Shown one piece after another: positions 1 to 9,759 of a DNA stretch of 64,000 bases. The stretch comes from Propionibacteriaceae bacterium (GTDB lineage Bacteria > Actinomycetota > Actinomycetes > Propionibacteriales > Propionibacteriaceae). Under the pieces are notes generated by a model. It searched no databases. It had not been told where the DNA came from and worked only from the letters and a program-made list of their open reading frames with translations. The stretch lies in NCBI GenBank assembly GCA_031267645.1, contig JAIRYW010000027.1, forward strand, positions 21,626-85,625. Reading direction: 5' to 3'. The translations under genes and the position numbers were made by a program. Numbering within the stretch: position 1 is the first letter of the stretch; every line of letters starts with the position of its first letter.

Positions 1-2
1 TC

Positions 3-3000
3 TGGCCCGAGACGACCGGCCACTCCCTGCCGGCTATCTTCGCCTCGCAAGTCGGCGACGTGGCCAGTCTGTTGCCACCCGAATGGTCCAGCCGACCGAT
101 TCCCCCGGCCTGGTCAGCCCCAGCGGCTGGGGCGGTCCCACTAGCCGACGCCACCCCGCCGACTCCACCGACCGAAACGACCCCGACGACTGAGGCGACC
201 CCGACGACTGAGGCGGCCTCGACGACTAGAACGACCCCACTAACTGGAATGGCCCCGACGACCGGGGGAACCCCACCGACCGGAACGACCCCACTGACCC
301 CGACGACCCTTCCTCTCCCAGCGGAGCCGGTCCAGCCCGACCCGGCGGGCGACTCCTTGGCGGCCTGGCTGTCCAGTTTGACGCCGGGCCAATCGGTCCC
401 TTCCGAAACCGACTCGGCCGACGCTCCTGAGTCAAGGATTGATCCGACCCACACCCCGACAGACTCGGCCGACGCTCCTGAGTCTGGGATCGACTCGACC
501 CCCGACTCCGAAACCGACCCTGAAGCGTCGTTCTCCCCCGGATCGCCTAAGGACCTGATCGACTTGACCGACCGGACGGCCTTCGGCTCGTCCACCGCCA
601 GTCCGGCCCCGGCCGCTGGACCGGAGTCGGACTCTCTGAACCCATCCGCCGGGGCCGATTCGGCCGCGTCGCCACCCGCCGGGCTCGACCCGACCGCCAT
701 CCCCTCGGCTGACCTGGCCGCCCCCACCATCTCCCCGGCCCCCGCCACCGGCCAGGCCGACGCCACCGCCACCGTTGAGGAGACCCCAGTGACCGCACCC
801 GCTGACGAACCGACCGCCATCGAAGCACCGGCGGCCGACCCGCCTCCCCTTCTCGACCAAACCATCTGGGCCGACCTGACCCCCCCAGCCGACCAAACCA
901 TCCCGGCCGGACCACTCCCAGGCTCCGATCCGACCGACCCGGTCCAGCCGGACGGCCCCGGCCTCTCCACCGGTCCGACCGGTCTGGACTCGGCCGACGA
1001 CTCGCCCGCTGTGACAGCCCCCACCACTCCCCTGACGTTGGCCGCTCCCAGCCCGTCGGCCGCCTGGCCCGAACTGACGCCCGACCAACTAGCCACCCCC
1101 ACCTGGCCCGACCAACTAGCCGACCCCACCTGGCCCGACCGACCGGCCGCCCCGGTTGCCCCGGCCGGGCTGGACCAGGTGGAGTCCGTACCGCCCAGCC
1201 CGTCCCGGCCGGCCTTCGAACTGAGTCTGAGGCCTAGCCGCCCAGTCGTCCGCGGCGTCGGGCGCATCCCGGTGCTCAAGGTCGAGCCGGTGATCGAAGG
1301 CGGGGCCTACGCCGCCAAGGCCGTCGTCAATGAGTCTTTCCCGATCCGGGCCCGTGTCTTCCGCGAGGGCCACGACCGCGTCAACGCCACCGTCGTCCTG
1401 ACCGATCCCCAAGGGGCCACCAGCCGCTGGGACATGACCCAGATCTGGCCCGAGGGACTGGACGTCTGGGAGGCCCAGGTCAGCTGCGACAGAGTCGGCG
1501 ACTGGACCTTCCGCGTCGAAGGCTGGTCCGACCCCTGGGCCACCTGGCGCCAGACGGCGGCGATCAAACTGCCGGCCGGCCTCGACCTCGACCTGGTCTA
1601 CCTCCAAGGCCATCGGCTGCTGCTGCGCTCACGCGACCAGGCCGAAGCGGCTGGCCAGCGCAACGTGGCCGACAAATTGGCCGGTTGGGCCAAGCTGTTG
1701 ACCATCGCGGCCGACCCGACCGTGGTGCTGCAGATCCTGGACGAGCCGGATCTGGTCGAGACCATGCGGACCTGGCGAGTGCGCCAATTCGTCTCCCCGA
1801 CCGCCGAGTTCCCGCTGGTGGTGGACCGCCGCCTGGCCCTGACCTCGGCTTGGTACGAATTCTTCCCCCGTTCCCAAGGGGCGCTGCGCCAAGCCGACGG
1901 CAGCTGGCGGTCGGGCACCTTCGACTCCAGCCATGAGCGCCTGAAGGCGGTCGCGGCGATGGGATTCGACGTCGTCTATCTGCCGCCCATCCACCCCATC
2001 GGCCATCAGTTCCGCAAAGGCCCGGACAACAGTCTTAAAGCCGGTCCGAACGACCCCGGCTCGCCCTGGGCGATCGGCTCCGAGGCCGGCGGCCACGACG
2101 CCATCCATCCCGACCTGGGCGACTTCGCCGCCTTCGACCGCTTCGTGGCCAAGGCCCGCTCTCTCGGCCTGGAGGTGGCCCTCGACTTCGCCCTCCAAAC
2201 CTCGCCCGACCACCCCTGGGTCGATCAGCGCCCGGAGTGGTTCACCACCCTCCCGGACGGCAGCGTGGCCTACGCCGAGAACCCGCCCAAGAAATACCAG
2301 GACATCTACCCGCTCAACTTCGACAACGACCCCGAGGGCATCTACCGCGAGTGCGAACGGATCGTCGAGTTCTGGATCGCCCGCGGCGTCACCATCTTCC
2401 GGGTCGACAACCCCCACACCAAACCGCTCCAGTTCTGGGCTTGGCTGACCCGCCAGATCCACCGCCGCCACCCCGAGGTGTTGTTCCTGTCCGAGGCCTT
2501 CACCCGGCCGGAGATGATGCAGGCCCTGGGCAAGGTCGGCTTCCACCAGTCGTACACCTACTTCACCTGGCGCAACACCAAGTGGGAGCTGGAAGAGTTC
2601 CTGACCGAGCTGAGCCAGGAGTGGGCCCCCTTCTACCGCCCCAACTTCTTCGTCAACACGCCCGACATCAACCCTCAGTGCCTGCGCGACGGCCAGCCCG
2701 CCGCCTTCGCCATCCGCGCCATCCTGGCCGCCACCCTGTCGCCCAGCTGGGGGGTCTACTCCGGCTTCGAGCTGCTGGAGCACGAGGCGGTGTCGGCCGA
2801 CGGCGAGGAGTACCTCCACTCCGAGAAATACGAGTACCGGCCGCGCGACTACGACGCCCCCGGCAACCTCAATCTGCTGTTGACCACCCTCAATCTGATC
2901 CGCAAGACCCATCCGGCCCTGCAGCAACTACGCCAGATCGACTTCCACCACAGCGCCGACGACCAGGTCGTCGTCTTCAGCAAGCGAGACGGCTCCGACC

Positions 3001-3206
3001 GCGTCATCGTGGTCTGCAGCCTGGACCCGGTCGGCGTGCGCCAGACCGAGATCGACCTCGACTTCGACCGCTTAGGCCTGGCCGGACACGACCAGATCTT
3101 CGTCCACGACCAGTTGAGCGGCGCCCATTGGACCTGGCGCCAACACAACTGGGTGCTGCTGACGCCGGACCAACCGGCCCACATCTTGACCGTCCGCACC
3201 AACTGA
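3..3206 (+). CDS. glgE: alpha-1,4-glucan:maltose-1-phosphate maltosyltransferase with long disordered N-terminal part (5' end uncertain)
   Basis: GlgE (GH13_3) extends alpha-1,4-glucans using maltose 1-phosphate as donor. The GlgE-like part begins near base 1240 with a beta-sandwich N-domain (motifs VIEGGAYAAKAVV and FREGHD) followed by the GH13 barrel. The nucleophile is the Asp in FRVDNPH (base 2406) and the acid/base is the Glu in LSEAF (base 2493); they lie 29 residues apart, as in characterised GlgE. Before this lie about 390 residues rich in Pro, Thr, Ala and Asp, including a repeated DSADAPES segment. The frame is open to the left edge of the window. Candidate starts are GTG at 60 and GTG at 1179; the latter would give 675 residues, the usual GlgE length. 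glgB follows 34 bases later. Function is confident; the true N-terminus is not. Confidence 0.9.
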   Translation, partial: WPETTGHSLPAIFASQVGDVASLLPPEWSSRPIPPAWSAPAAGAVPLADATPPTPPTETTPTTEATPTTEAASTTRTTPLTGMAPTTGGTPPTGTTPLTPTTLPLPAEPVQPDPAGDSLAAWLSSLTPGQSVPSETDSADAPESRIDPTHTPTDSADAPESGIDSTPDSETDPEASFSPGSPKDLIDLTDRTAFGSSTASPAPAAGPESDSLNPSAGADSAASPPAGLDPTAIPSADLAAPTISPAPATGQADATATVEETPVTAPADEPTAIEAPAADPPPLLDQTIWADLTPPADQTIPAGPLPGSDPTDPVQPDGPGLSTGPTGLDSADDSPAVTAPTTPLTLAAPSPSAAWPELTPDQLATPTWPDQLADPTWPDRPAAPVAPAGLDQVESVPPSPSRPAFELSLRPSRPVVRGVGRIPVLKVEPVIEGGAYAAKAVVNESFPIRARVFREGHDRVNATVVLTDPQGATSRWDMTQIWPEGLDVWEAQVSCDRVGDWTFRVEGWSDPWATWRQTAAIKLPAGLDLDLVYLQGHRLLLRSRDQAEAAGQRNVADKLAGWAKLLTIAADPTVVLQILDEPDLVETMRTWRVRQFVSPTAEFPLVVDRRLALTSAWYEFFPRSQGALRQADGSWRSGTFDSSHERLKAVAAMGFDVVYLPPIHPIGHQFRKGPDNSLKAGPNDPGSPWAIGSEAGGHDAIHPDLGDFAAFDRFVAKARSLGLEVALDFALQTSPDHPWVDQRPEWFTTLPDGSVAYAENPPKKYQDIYPLNFDNDPEGIYRECERIVEFWIARGVTIFRVDNPHTKPLQFWAWLTRQIHRRHPEVLFLSEAFTRPEMMQALGKVGFHQSYTYFTWRNTKWELEEFLTELSQEWAPFYRPNFFVNTPDINPQCLRDGQPAAFAIRAILAATLSPSWGVYSGFELLEHEAVSADGEEYLHSEKYEYRPRDYDAPGNLNLLLTTLNLIRKTHPALQQLRQIDFHHSADDQVVVFSKRDGSDRVIVVCSLDPVGVRQTEIDLDFDRLGLAGHDQIFVHDQLSGAHWTWRQHNWVLLTPDQPAHILTVRTN

Positions 3207-3240
3207 CGAAGACCCAGAACAGCTCAGAGAGGCGACTTTG

Positions 3241-5142
3241 ATGGCGCGATACGACTTGGCCGGCGAATTGCGCGGCATCGATCTGGAGGGCTTCCACGCC
3301 GGAGCCGACACCGAGTGCTGGCGTCGACTGGGGGCCCAGGTCGGCCAGGTCGTCGACCAGGACTCGGGCCAGGCCATCCCCGGCGTCCGCTTCTCGGTCT
3401 GGGCCCCCAACGCCCAACGGGTCCAGGTCAGCGGCGACTTCAACCACTGGGGCGGCGACGACATGGTCAAGCTGCCCGGCAGCGGGGTGTGGTCCCGTTT
3501 CATCGAACAGCGCGGCGTCGGCACGATGTACAAATTCAAAATCCTGGGGGCGGACGGGGTGTGGCGCGAGAAGGCCGACCCGATGGCCCGCTGGTCCGAG
3601 ACCGACGGCAAGTCGGGCTCGATCGTGTACGAGTCGACCTACCGCTGGGGCGACCAGGATTGGCTGGAACGGCGGGCCGCTTGGCCGGCCCACGCCAGCC
3701 CGTTGAGCGTCTACGAAGTCCACCTGGGCGGCTGGCGCCATGGTCTGACCTACCGCCAGCTAGCCGACCAACTGGTCGAGTACGTCACCTGGCAGGGCTA
3801 CACCCACGTCGAGCTGATGCCGTTGCACGAGCATCCCTACGCCCCCAGCTGGGGTTACCAGGTGACCGGCTATTTCGCCCCCACCTCGCGCTACGGCAGC
3901 CCGGACGACCTGCGCTACCTGATCGACCGGCTGCACCAGGCCGGCGTCGGCGTGATCATGGACTGGGTGCCCGGCCATTTCGCCACCGACGAGTGGGCCC
4001 TGGTCAAATTCGACGGCACCAGCCTGTACGAGCACGCCGACCCCAAGCAGGGCTTCCACCCCGACTGGGGCACGTACATCTTCAATTTCGGGCGCAACGA
4101 GGTCAAGAGCTTCCTGGTCTCGAACGCCCTCTACTGGTGCCAGGAGTTCCACATCGACGGCTTGCGGGTCGACGCCGTGGCCTCCATGCTCTACCTCGAC
4201 TACTCGCGCCAACCCGGTCAGTGGGTGCCCAACGTCTACGGCGGCAACGAGAACCTGGAGGCCGTCGACCTGCTCCGCTACGTCAACCTCCATCTCTACC
4301 AGCGCTGCCCCGGCGTCATGATGATCGCCGAGGAGTCGACCTCCTTCGCCGGCGTCACCCGGCGGGTCGACCAGGGCGGCTTGGGCTTCGGCTTCAAGTG
4401 GAACATGGGCTGGATGAACGACACCCTGCGCTACCTGGAGCTGGACCCGATCCACCGCCAGTGGCACCACCACCTGATCACCTTCGCCATGGTCTACGCC
4501 TACTCCGAGAATTTCATTCTGCCCATCAGCCACGACGAGGTGGTGCACGGCAAGGGCTCGATGATCGACAAGGTCCCGCAGGACGATTGGCGCAAATTCG
4601 CCACCTTGCGGGCCTACCACGGCTTCCAGTGGTCCTTCCCCGGCAAACAGCTGATCTTCATGGGCTGCGAGTTCGCCCAACGCAAGGAGTTCACCGAGTC
4701 GGAGTCTTTGGAGTGGTGGGTGTCCGACCTGTGGGGACACCACGGCTTGCAACTGCTATTCCACGACCTCAACGCCCTCTACCGTTCCCGACCGGCCCTG
4801 TGGCGGCTAGACAACGAACCAGCCGGCTTCAGCTGGATCAAAGCCGACGACTGGGCCGCCAACGTCTTCGCCTGGCGGCGCTCGGACGGCCAGGGCGGCC
4901 AGGTGGTCTGTCTGACCAACTTCTCCGCCACCCCGCACCAGCGCTACCGGGTCGGTCTGCCCCAGGCTGGGGCCTGGCGCGAGATCTTGAACACCAACCA
5001 AGCCCGTTACGACGGCGCCGGCGACTATCTGAACGGCCAGATCGAGGCCAGTCTGGTCAGCCACGACGGCCAGCCGGCCTCGGCCGAGGTCCAGTTGCCG
5101 GCGCTGGCCACCGTTTGGCTGGAGCCGGTCGACCAGCCCTGA
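3241..5142 (+). CDS. glgB: 1,4-alpha-glucan branching enzyme
   Basis: GlgB introduces alpha-1,6 branches into glycogen-type glucan. The protein has 633 residues. It carries an N-terminal CBM48 domain (FSVWAPNAQRV and VSGDFNHW), a central GH13 barrel and an all-beta C-terminal domain. The nucleophile is the Asp in GLRVDAV (residue 311) and the acid/base is the Glu in MIAEES (residue 364); the ISHDEVVHGK motif is also present. It lacks the extra N-terminal N1 module found in some homologues. ATG 3241 is preferred over TTG 3238 because AGAGAGG at 3226-3232 sits eight bases upstream. It follows glgE directly and probably shares its transcript, so polymer extension and branching are encoded together. 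Confidence 0.96.
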   Translation: MARYDLAGELRGIDLEGFHAGADTECWRRLGAQVGQVVDQDSGQAIPGVRFSVWAPNAQRVQVSGDFNHWGGDDMVKLPGSGVWSRFIEQRGVGTMYKFKILGADGVWREKADPMARWSETDGKSGSIVYESTYRWGDQDWLERRAAWPAHASPLSVYEVHLGGWRHGLTYRQLADQLVEYVTWQGYTHVELMPLHEHPYAPSWGYQVTGYFAPTSRYGSPDDLRYLIDRLHQAGVGVIMDWVPGHFATDEWALVKFDGTSLYEHADPKQGFHPDWGTYIFNFGRNEVKSFLVSNALYWCQEFHIDGLRVDAVASMLYLDYSRQPGQWVPNVYGGNENLEAVDLLRYVNLHLYQRCPGVMMIAEESTSFAGVTRRVDQGGLGFGFKWNMGWMNDTLRYLELDPIHRQWHHHLITFAMVYAYSENFILPISHDEVVHGKGSMIDKVPQDDWRKFATLRAYHGFQWSFPGKQLIFMGCEFAQRKEFTESESLEWWVSDLWGHHGLQLLFHDLNALYRSRPALWRLDNEPAGFSWIKADDWAANVFAWRRSDGQGGQVVCLTNFSATPHQRYRVGLPQAGAWREILNTNQARYDGAGDYLNGQIEASLVSHDGQPASAEVQLPALATVWLEPVDQP

Positions 5143-5184
5143 GGACCCGGCCGGCTCGACCAAGAGGCCTGGACGGACCGGCGG

Positions 5185-6060
5185 TCAGTCCAGATCGATC
5201 AGTTCGTAGTCGAGCGAGCCCAAGCCGATGGCGGCGGCGTGCCGCAGGGTCAGCAGACCTTGCAGCGACTCGATCCGCTCGACCACCGACTGGCCGTCGG
5301 GGGCGGCGTAGACCAGATCGACGCAGGCCTTGTCCAAGGCCACCGGGTCGAGCGAGGACAAGACGCCGATGTCGGCCATGTCCGGCGGCGCGGCGTTGCC
5401 GTCGCAATCACAATCGACTGAGATGTTGTTCATGACGTTGAGGTAGACGATGGACTCTCCCCTCGAGTCCGCCACCGCCAGGCCGGCCTCGGCCATCGAC
5501 TCCAGGAAGCCCTCGTGGGTGCCGGATCCGGAGAAATCAGTGGTCGAGGTGCCGGCGCTGTGGATGTTCAGCTTGCCGGCGGAGGAGGCCAACCCGATCG
5601 AGATGTTCTTGACCGCGCCGCCGAAGCCGCCCATGCCGTGGCCCTTGAAATGGGACAAGACGACGTAGAAGTCGTAGTTGGAGTAGTGCGAGCCGACGAT
5701 GTCCTCGCTCAGATGGCCGCCGGGCCTGACCGGCAGGCTGGCCTCGCCCTCGGCGTCCAGAATGTCGACTTCGGCGATGGCGGTGTAGCCGTGCTCGACC
5801 GCCACCTGGTAGTGCTGGTCGCCCTGCTGACGCCGGCCCGGGTAACCGGTGTTGGCCTCCACGATGACTCCGCCGACCGCGGCCACGTAGTCCGCGATCA
5901 GGGCCGGGGCCAGCCAATTGCCCCCGCGCGGGCCAGGTTCGCCGGTCGAGATCTTGACCGCCACCCGGCCGGTCGGCGTCCGGCCCAAGGCTTCCGCCGC
6001 TCGAGCCAGCCCGGCTGGTGAGATGTCGGCGGTGAAATAAACCTTCGATCGGTCGGTCAT
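5185..6060 (-). CDS. DUF362 domain-containing protein
   Basis: This 291-residue protein matches the DUF362 family by its motifs. It has VAVKISTGEPG near the N-terminus, VVLSHFKGHGMGGFGGAVKN in the middle, and a cysteine-containing VDCDCDGNAAP segment followed by DIGVLSSLDPVALDKA. The C-terminal 4Fe-4S ferredoxin domain found in many DUF362 proteins is absent. No signal peptide or membrane segment is visible, so it is probably cytosolic. The start is supported by GGGAG about seven bases upstream on the minus strand. It is convergent with glgB and probably monocistronic. The biochemical role of the family is unsettled; redox-linked or metal-binding activity is often suggested. Confidence 0.75.
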   Translation of the reverse strand: MTDRSKVYFTADISPAGLARAAEALGRTPTGRVAVKISTGEPGPRGGNWLAPALIADYVAAVGGVIVEANTGYPGRRQQGDQHYQVAVEHGYTAIAEVDILDAEGEASLPVRPGGHLSEDIVGSHYSNYDFYVVLSHFKGHGMGGFGGAVKNISIGLASSAGKLNIHSAGTSTTDFSGSGTHEGFLESMAEAGLAVADSRGESIVYLNVMNNISVDCDCDGNAAPPDMADIGVLSSLDPVALDKACVDLVYAAPDGQSVVERIESLQGLLTLRHAAAIGLGSLDYELIDLD

Positions 6061-6158
6061 GTCAAGCTCCCTCGTCCTGGCGTCGGCCTGATGACGGCGC
6101 GCTGGTCGGCTGCGGACAAGTCACGGGACGTCGGCGGCGACCGGGACTGTCGCGAGTA

Positions 6159-7040
6159 TCAGAATAGCGCTGTGGCCAGGTCGCGGCGGGCCCTGAGCAC
6201 GATCGGATCGGACGGCTCCAAGGTCTCGAACAACTCCAACAGACGCAGTCGCAGACGCTCCCGGTCCGGCCCGGCGGTGGCCGCGATGGCCTGGACCAGA
6301 CGGGCGAAGCCGGCCGCTGGGTCGCCGCCGGCCACCTCCTGGTCGCTCAGCAGCAAGACCGCCTCGACCGCCGTGGGGTCGTCCCCGGCCGCCTCGGCCT
6401 GGGCCAGGGCGGCTGGGTCGAGCGCGGCCAGCCGGGCGTAGAGGCTGGCCTGGGCCTTGCCGACGCGGGCCACCGGATCGGACGGAAGCTCTTGCAGCAG
6501 AGCCTCGAAACAAGCCTCGGCCTCGGCGAAGCGACCGGCCTCCAAAGCGGCGTAGGCCGGCTCGTATTTCGCCTCCTGGACCGTCTGATCGACCGGCTGG
6601 GCGACCGGATCGGCCTTGCCCAGCACTCCGTTGGCGGCCGCCACCTTGAGCAACTCGCCGATGTAACTGGCGGCCTCGGCCTTGTCCAAGGTGCCCTGCC
6701 AGAGCGGGGCCAGCTGACCGCCTATCAACCCGACCACGGTCGGCACGGCCTGGATCTGGAGGCCGGCGGCGATCTTGGGCGAGGCGTCGACGTCGATGCG
6801 GGCCAGCAGCCAGCTGCCGGCGGCGGCGTCGGCCAGCTCGCGCAGGGTCTGGCTGAGCTGGGCCCCGCCCGGAGCCCGAGGCGAGTAGAACTCGATCACG
6901 ACCGGGAAGCGCATGGACTGGCGGGCGACCGTTTCGAAACTGGTCTCGTCGACCTCGACGACGAAACCGCCGGACTGGCTGGCGACCGCCCCCAGGGCGG
7001 CCAAATCGATCGCGCCACGGGCGTTGGCAGACTGTGTCAT
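6159..7040 (-). CDS. thioredoxin-fold TPR protein (CnoX/YbbN-like), redox-inactive
   Basis: The 293-residue product has an N-terminal thioredoxin fold (about residues 25-130) and a TPR-like helical C-terminus, the layout of the CnoX/YbbN co-chaperones. After the strand PVVIEFYS, where thioredoxins have CGPC, the sequence is PRAPGGA, so both catalytic cysteines are missing. The cis-proline motif AVPTVV is kept, so the fold is probably intact. The inferred role is a holdase or chaperone adaptor, not an oxidoreductase. ATG 7040 is chosen over an in-frame ATG at 7139 because the longer version would overlap the divergent pgm start. There is no clear ribosome site, but AAGAAT lies six bases upstream, which fits a leaderless mRNA. 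Confidence 0.8.
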   Translation of the reverse strand: MTQSANARGAIDLAALGAVASQSGGFVVEVDETSFETVARQSMRFPVVIEFYSPRAPGGAQLSQTLRELADAAAGSWLLARIDVDASPKIAAGLQIQAVPTVVGLIGGQLAPLWQGTLDKAEAASYIGELLKVAAANGVLGKADPVAQPVDQTVQEAKYEPAYAALEAGRFAEAEACFEALLQELPSDPVARVGKAQASLYARLAALDPAALAQAEAAGDDPTAVEAVLLLSDQEVAGGDPAAGFARLVQAIAATAGPDRERLRLRLLELFETLEPSDPIVLRARRDLATALF

Positions 7041-7107
7041 GGCCCCATTCTTCCACCAAGGGTGGCCCGGCTCGCCCTCGCCAGGGCTCGTGGTGGAGGA
7101 TTGTGGC

Positions 7108-8727
7108 ATGACACACCCCCGAGCTGGGCAGCCGGCCACCCCGGCCGATCTGATCGACCTTGAATCTGTCTTGGCGGCTTATTACGACCTCACGCCCGAT
7201 CCCGACGACCCCTCCCAACAGGTCGTCTTCGGCACCTCCGGGCACCGGGGAGCCAGTTTGGACACCGCTTTCAACGAGGCCCACATCTTGGCCATCACCG
7301 AGGCCATCGTGGAATACCGGGCCAGCCAGAGCGTGACCGGGCCGATCTATCTGGCCAAGGACACCCACGCCCTGTCGTTGCCGGCCTGGCGCAGCGCCAT
7401 CGAGGTGCTGTCGGCCCACGGCCTCGAGATCCGGGCCGAGGCCGAGGACGAGTACACCCCCACGCCGGCCTTGTCCCGCGCCGTCATCCGACACAACGCC
7501 GGGCGGACCAGCGGGCTGGCCGACGGCATCGTGGTGACCCCTTCGCACAACCCGCCCCGCGACGGCGGTTTCAAATACAACCCGCCCCACGGCGGCCCGG
7601 CCGACACCGACGCCACCGCTTGGATCGCGGACCGGGCCAACCAGCTGCTGCGCGACGTCAAGTCCATCCCCCGCCGCGGCGACCGCGCCGGGCTGAAGCG
7701 GTGGGACTACCGCACGGCCTACTGCGACGATCTGGCCCAGGCCATCGACCTGGACGCCATCCGGGCGGCCGGGGTCAAGATCGGAGCCGATCCGATGGGC
7801 GGCGCCTCGGTCCAGTACTGGCAACACCTGGCCGAGCGGTCCGGTTTGGACCTGACCGTGGTCAACCCCCGGGTCGATCCGACCTGGAGTTTCATGACGC
7901 TCGACCACGACGGCAAGATCCGGATGGACTGCTCCAGTCCCTACGCCATGGCCTCTTTGGTGGCCCAGCGCCACAACTACGACCTGGCCACCGGCAACGA
8001 CGCCGACGCCGACCGCCACGGCGTGGTGACGGCCCAAGCCGGTCTGATGAACCCCAACCACTACCTGGCCGTCGCCATCGGCTACCTCTTCCGCCATCGC
8101 CCGGGCTGGCCCGAGCGCGCCGGGGTCGGCAAGACATTGGTTTCCAGCTCGATCATCGACCGGGTGGCGGCCGAGGTCGGACGGCCCCTGGTCGAAGTGC
8201 CGGTCGGTTTCAAGTGGTTCGTGCCCGGTCTGATCTCGGGCGACCTCGGCTTCGGCGGCGAGGAGTCGGCCGGGGCCAGTTTCCTGACCCGCCAGGGCCA
8301 GACCTGGACCACTGACAAGGACGGCTTGCTGCTCGACCTGTTGGCCAGCGAGATCCTGGCCGTGACCGGCCGGTCGCCCTCCCAGTTGTACCAAGACTTG
8401 GAGGACCGTTACGGCGCCGCCGCCTACGCCCGGGTCGACGCCCCGGCCGACCGGCGGCAGAAGGCCCGCTTGGCCGCTCTGAGACCGGACGACTTGCGCG
8501 CCACCGACTTGGCCGGCGAGCCGATCCTGGCCCGGCTGACCACGGCGCCGGGCAATGGGGCGGCCATCGGCGGCCTCAAGGTCACGACCGAGCACGCTTG
8601 GTTCGCGGCCCGGCCCTCCGGCACTGAGGACGTCTACAAGATCTACGCCGAATCGTTGCTCGGCCCCGACCATCTGCGCCAGGTCCAAGCCGAGGCCCGT
8701 GACGTGGTCGACGCCGTCCTGGGCTGA
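7108..8727 (+). CDS. pgm: phosphoglucomutase (alpha-D-glucose phosphate-specific)
   Basis: This enzyme interconverts glucose 1-phosphate and glucose 6-phosphate, linking glycogen and sugar-nucleotide synthesis to glycolysis. The 539-residue protein carries the phosphoserine loop VTPSHNPP, with the Ser at residue 146 as in E. coli Pgm. It also has the metal-binding [10 protein letters not shown] loop, the sugar-binding GGEESAGAS loop and the C-terminal phosphate-binding [12 protein letters not shown]. Its length matches the bacterial Pgm family (about 546). ATG 7108 follows GGTGGAGGA with seven bases spacing. It is divergent from the thioredoxin-like gene, with 67 bases between starts, and lies near glgE-glgB. 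Confidence 0.95.
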   Translation: MTHPRAGQPATPADLIDLESVLAAYYDLTPDPDDPSQQVVFGTSGHRGASLDTAFNEAHILAITEAIVEYRASQSVTGPIYLAKDTHALSLPAWRSAIEVLSAHGLEIRAEAEDEYTPTPALSRAVIRHNAGRTSGLADGIVVTPSHNPPRDGGFKYNPPHGGPADTDATAWIADRANQLLRDVKSIPRRGDRAGLKRWDYRTAYCDDLAQAIDLDAIRAAGVKIGADPMGGASVQYWQHLAERSGLDLTVVNPRVDPTWSFMTLDHDGKIRMDCSSPYAMASLVAQRHNYDLATGNDADADRHGVVTAQAGLMNPNHYLAVAIGYLFRHRPGWPERAGVGKTLVSSSIIDRVAAEVGRPLVEVPVGFKWFVPGLISGDLGFGGEESAGASFLTRQGQTWTTDKDGLLLDLLASEILAVTGRSPSQLYQDLEDRYGAAAYARVDAPADRRQKARLAALRPDDLRATDLAGEPILARLTTAPGNGAAIGGLKVTTEHAWFAARPSGTEDVYKIYAESLLGPDHLRQVQAEARDVVDAVLG

Positions 8728-8767
8728 CCCGTCCCGACCGTTCATCCGACTCGACCCAGGAGGAAGC

Positions 8768-9385
8768 ATGACTCGATCCGCCACCACTTCGGCCACAGGG
8801 CTGGGCCGCTGGGCCGCCCTAGGCCTGGCCGGAGCCTTGGCCCTGGCTCTGACCGCTTGTTCCGACGGCGCGGTCGACCAACCGACTCCCCGCGGCTCGT
8901 CCTCCTCCCCGCCGCCCTCGGCCAGCCGGACGCCGTCCACCAGCCCCAGCGCCTCGACCAGCGCCACTGGGCCGGCCGACCCGATCGACCCGACCGACCG
9001 CCAGGGCGTGACCGACGCCATCGTCCGCTATTGGACGCAGTGGAACCAGATCGCCCGTCAGGGCGACGATCCGCTGACCATCTACGACGTCGCGCTCGAC
9101 CCGCTGTCGGACACCGCCTACGGCACTTTGCGCGAGTGGCAGGAGTCCGGCGTCCACCAGACCGGCGACGTCCAGATCAGCTTGATCGAGATCTTCCCGC
9201 CCGAGTCCGACCTGTTGTACGCCGACGTCTGCGTCGACACCACGGCGGCCGACATCGTGGACGCCGCCGGTCAGTCGCAGTGGGACCCCAGCGAACCGCG
9301 GCGGACCGCCTCGGTCTTCGCCGTCAACCGTCAGGGCGGGGTCTACCTGCCTTCGGCCGAGACGCCCAGTTCGGACCCCTGCTGA
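8768..9385 (+). CDS. putative lipoprotein
   Basis: The 205-residue product has a type II signal peptide: a short basic start, a hydrophobic stretch (WAALGLAGALALAL) and the lipobox LTAC. A Ser/Pro/Thr-rich linker of about 40 residues follows, then a small folded domain (VTDAIVRYWTQWNQIARQGD onward). That domain resembles secreted lipoproteins of unknown function that have a compact SnoaL/NTF2-like shape; this is a weak impression. It should be anchored on the outer face of the membrane. AGGAGGA at 8758-8764 gives a good ribosome site. It sits 40 bases after pgm and may be cotranscribed. The function is unknown. Confidence 0.75.
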   Translation: MTRSATTSATGLGRWAALGLAGALALALTACSDGAVDQPTPRGSSSSPPPSASRTPSTSPSASTSATGPADPIDPTDRQGVTDAIVRYWTQWNQIARQGDDPLTIYDVALDPLSDTAYGTLREWQESGVHQTGDVQISLIEIFPPESDLLYADVCVDTTAADIVDAAGQSQWDPSEPRRTASVFAVNRQGGVYLPSAETPSSDPC

Positions 9386-9390
9386 GTCGG

Positions 9391-9453
9391 GCCGCCCCAT
9401 CCGGCCGGTCCCGGCCCGCGGCACCGGCCAGCCGGAGCGGCCGGATGGGCGGC
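9391..9453. terminator. bidirectional terminator-like hairpin
   Basis: The arms at 9391-9406 and 9439-9453 pair over 15 bases with one bulged C. They lie between the convergent lipoprotein and small membrane protein genes. There is no T tract, as is common for actinomycete terminators. Confidence 0.5.
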
Positions 9454-9483
9454 GATCAGGACGGCCGCGCTGGACCGGCTGGC

Positions 9484-9639
9484 TCAGTGGACCAGCGAAG
9501 CGAAGAAGTGGCCGATCGACTTCAATCCTTCGATGAAACTGCGCACGGCCTGACTGGTCTCTTCCGGTCGGGTCACCAAACAGAAGACGACGAAGGCCAC
9601 GACGGTGATCCAGAGGGCTTTCTTCACCCAGCCTGCCAT
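9484..9639 (-). CDS. small single-pass membrane protein
   Basis: This is a 51-residue protein with one hydrophobic helix (ALWITVVAFVVFCLVT) after a short basic N-terminus (MAGWVKK). The amphipathic tail contains AVRSFIEGLKSIGHFFASL. Small proteins of this shape are common in actinomycetes and usually annotated as hypothetical. GGAGTGAG on the minus strand directly precedes the ATG at 9639. It lies convergent to the lipoprotein gene and divergent from the epimerase gene. Longer in-frame readings to 10233 run antisense to the epimerase gene and are not credible. No function can be assigned. Confidence 0.65.
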   Translation of the reverse strand: MAGWVKKALWITVVAFVVFCLVTRPEETSQAVRSFIEGLKSIGHFFASLVH

Positions 9640-9759
9640 CTCACTCCGATCTGTGGCGCCACTCGACTCATCATGCCTGACCGGCCGGTCAGCTCCCCGC
9701 TGGCCGACCGCGTGTCGCCCGACCTGGTGAACGTCTGCGGTCTGTGCCAAGCTAAGGGC

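Noticed and set aside
411..484. CRISPR-like or satellite repeats in the glgE front part
   Set aside because: The two 23-base copies, 51 bases apart, encode the same peptide in frame. They are coding repeats, not an array.
6121..9021. 966-codon minus-strand open frame across the thioredoxin-like and pgm genes
   Set aside because: It runs antisense to pgm and out of frame in the thioredoxin-like gene, both of which have clear family motifs.
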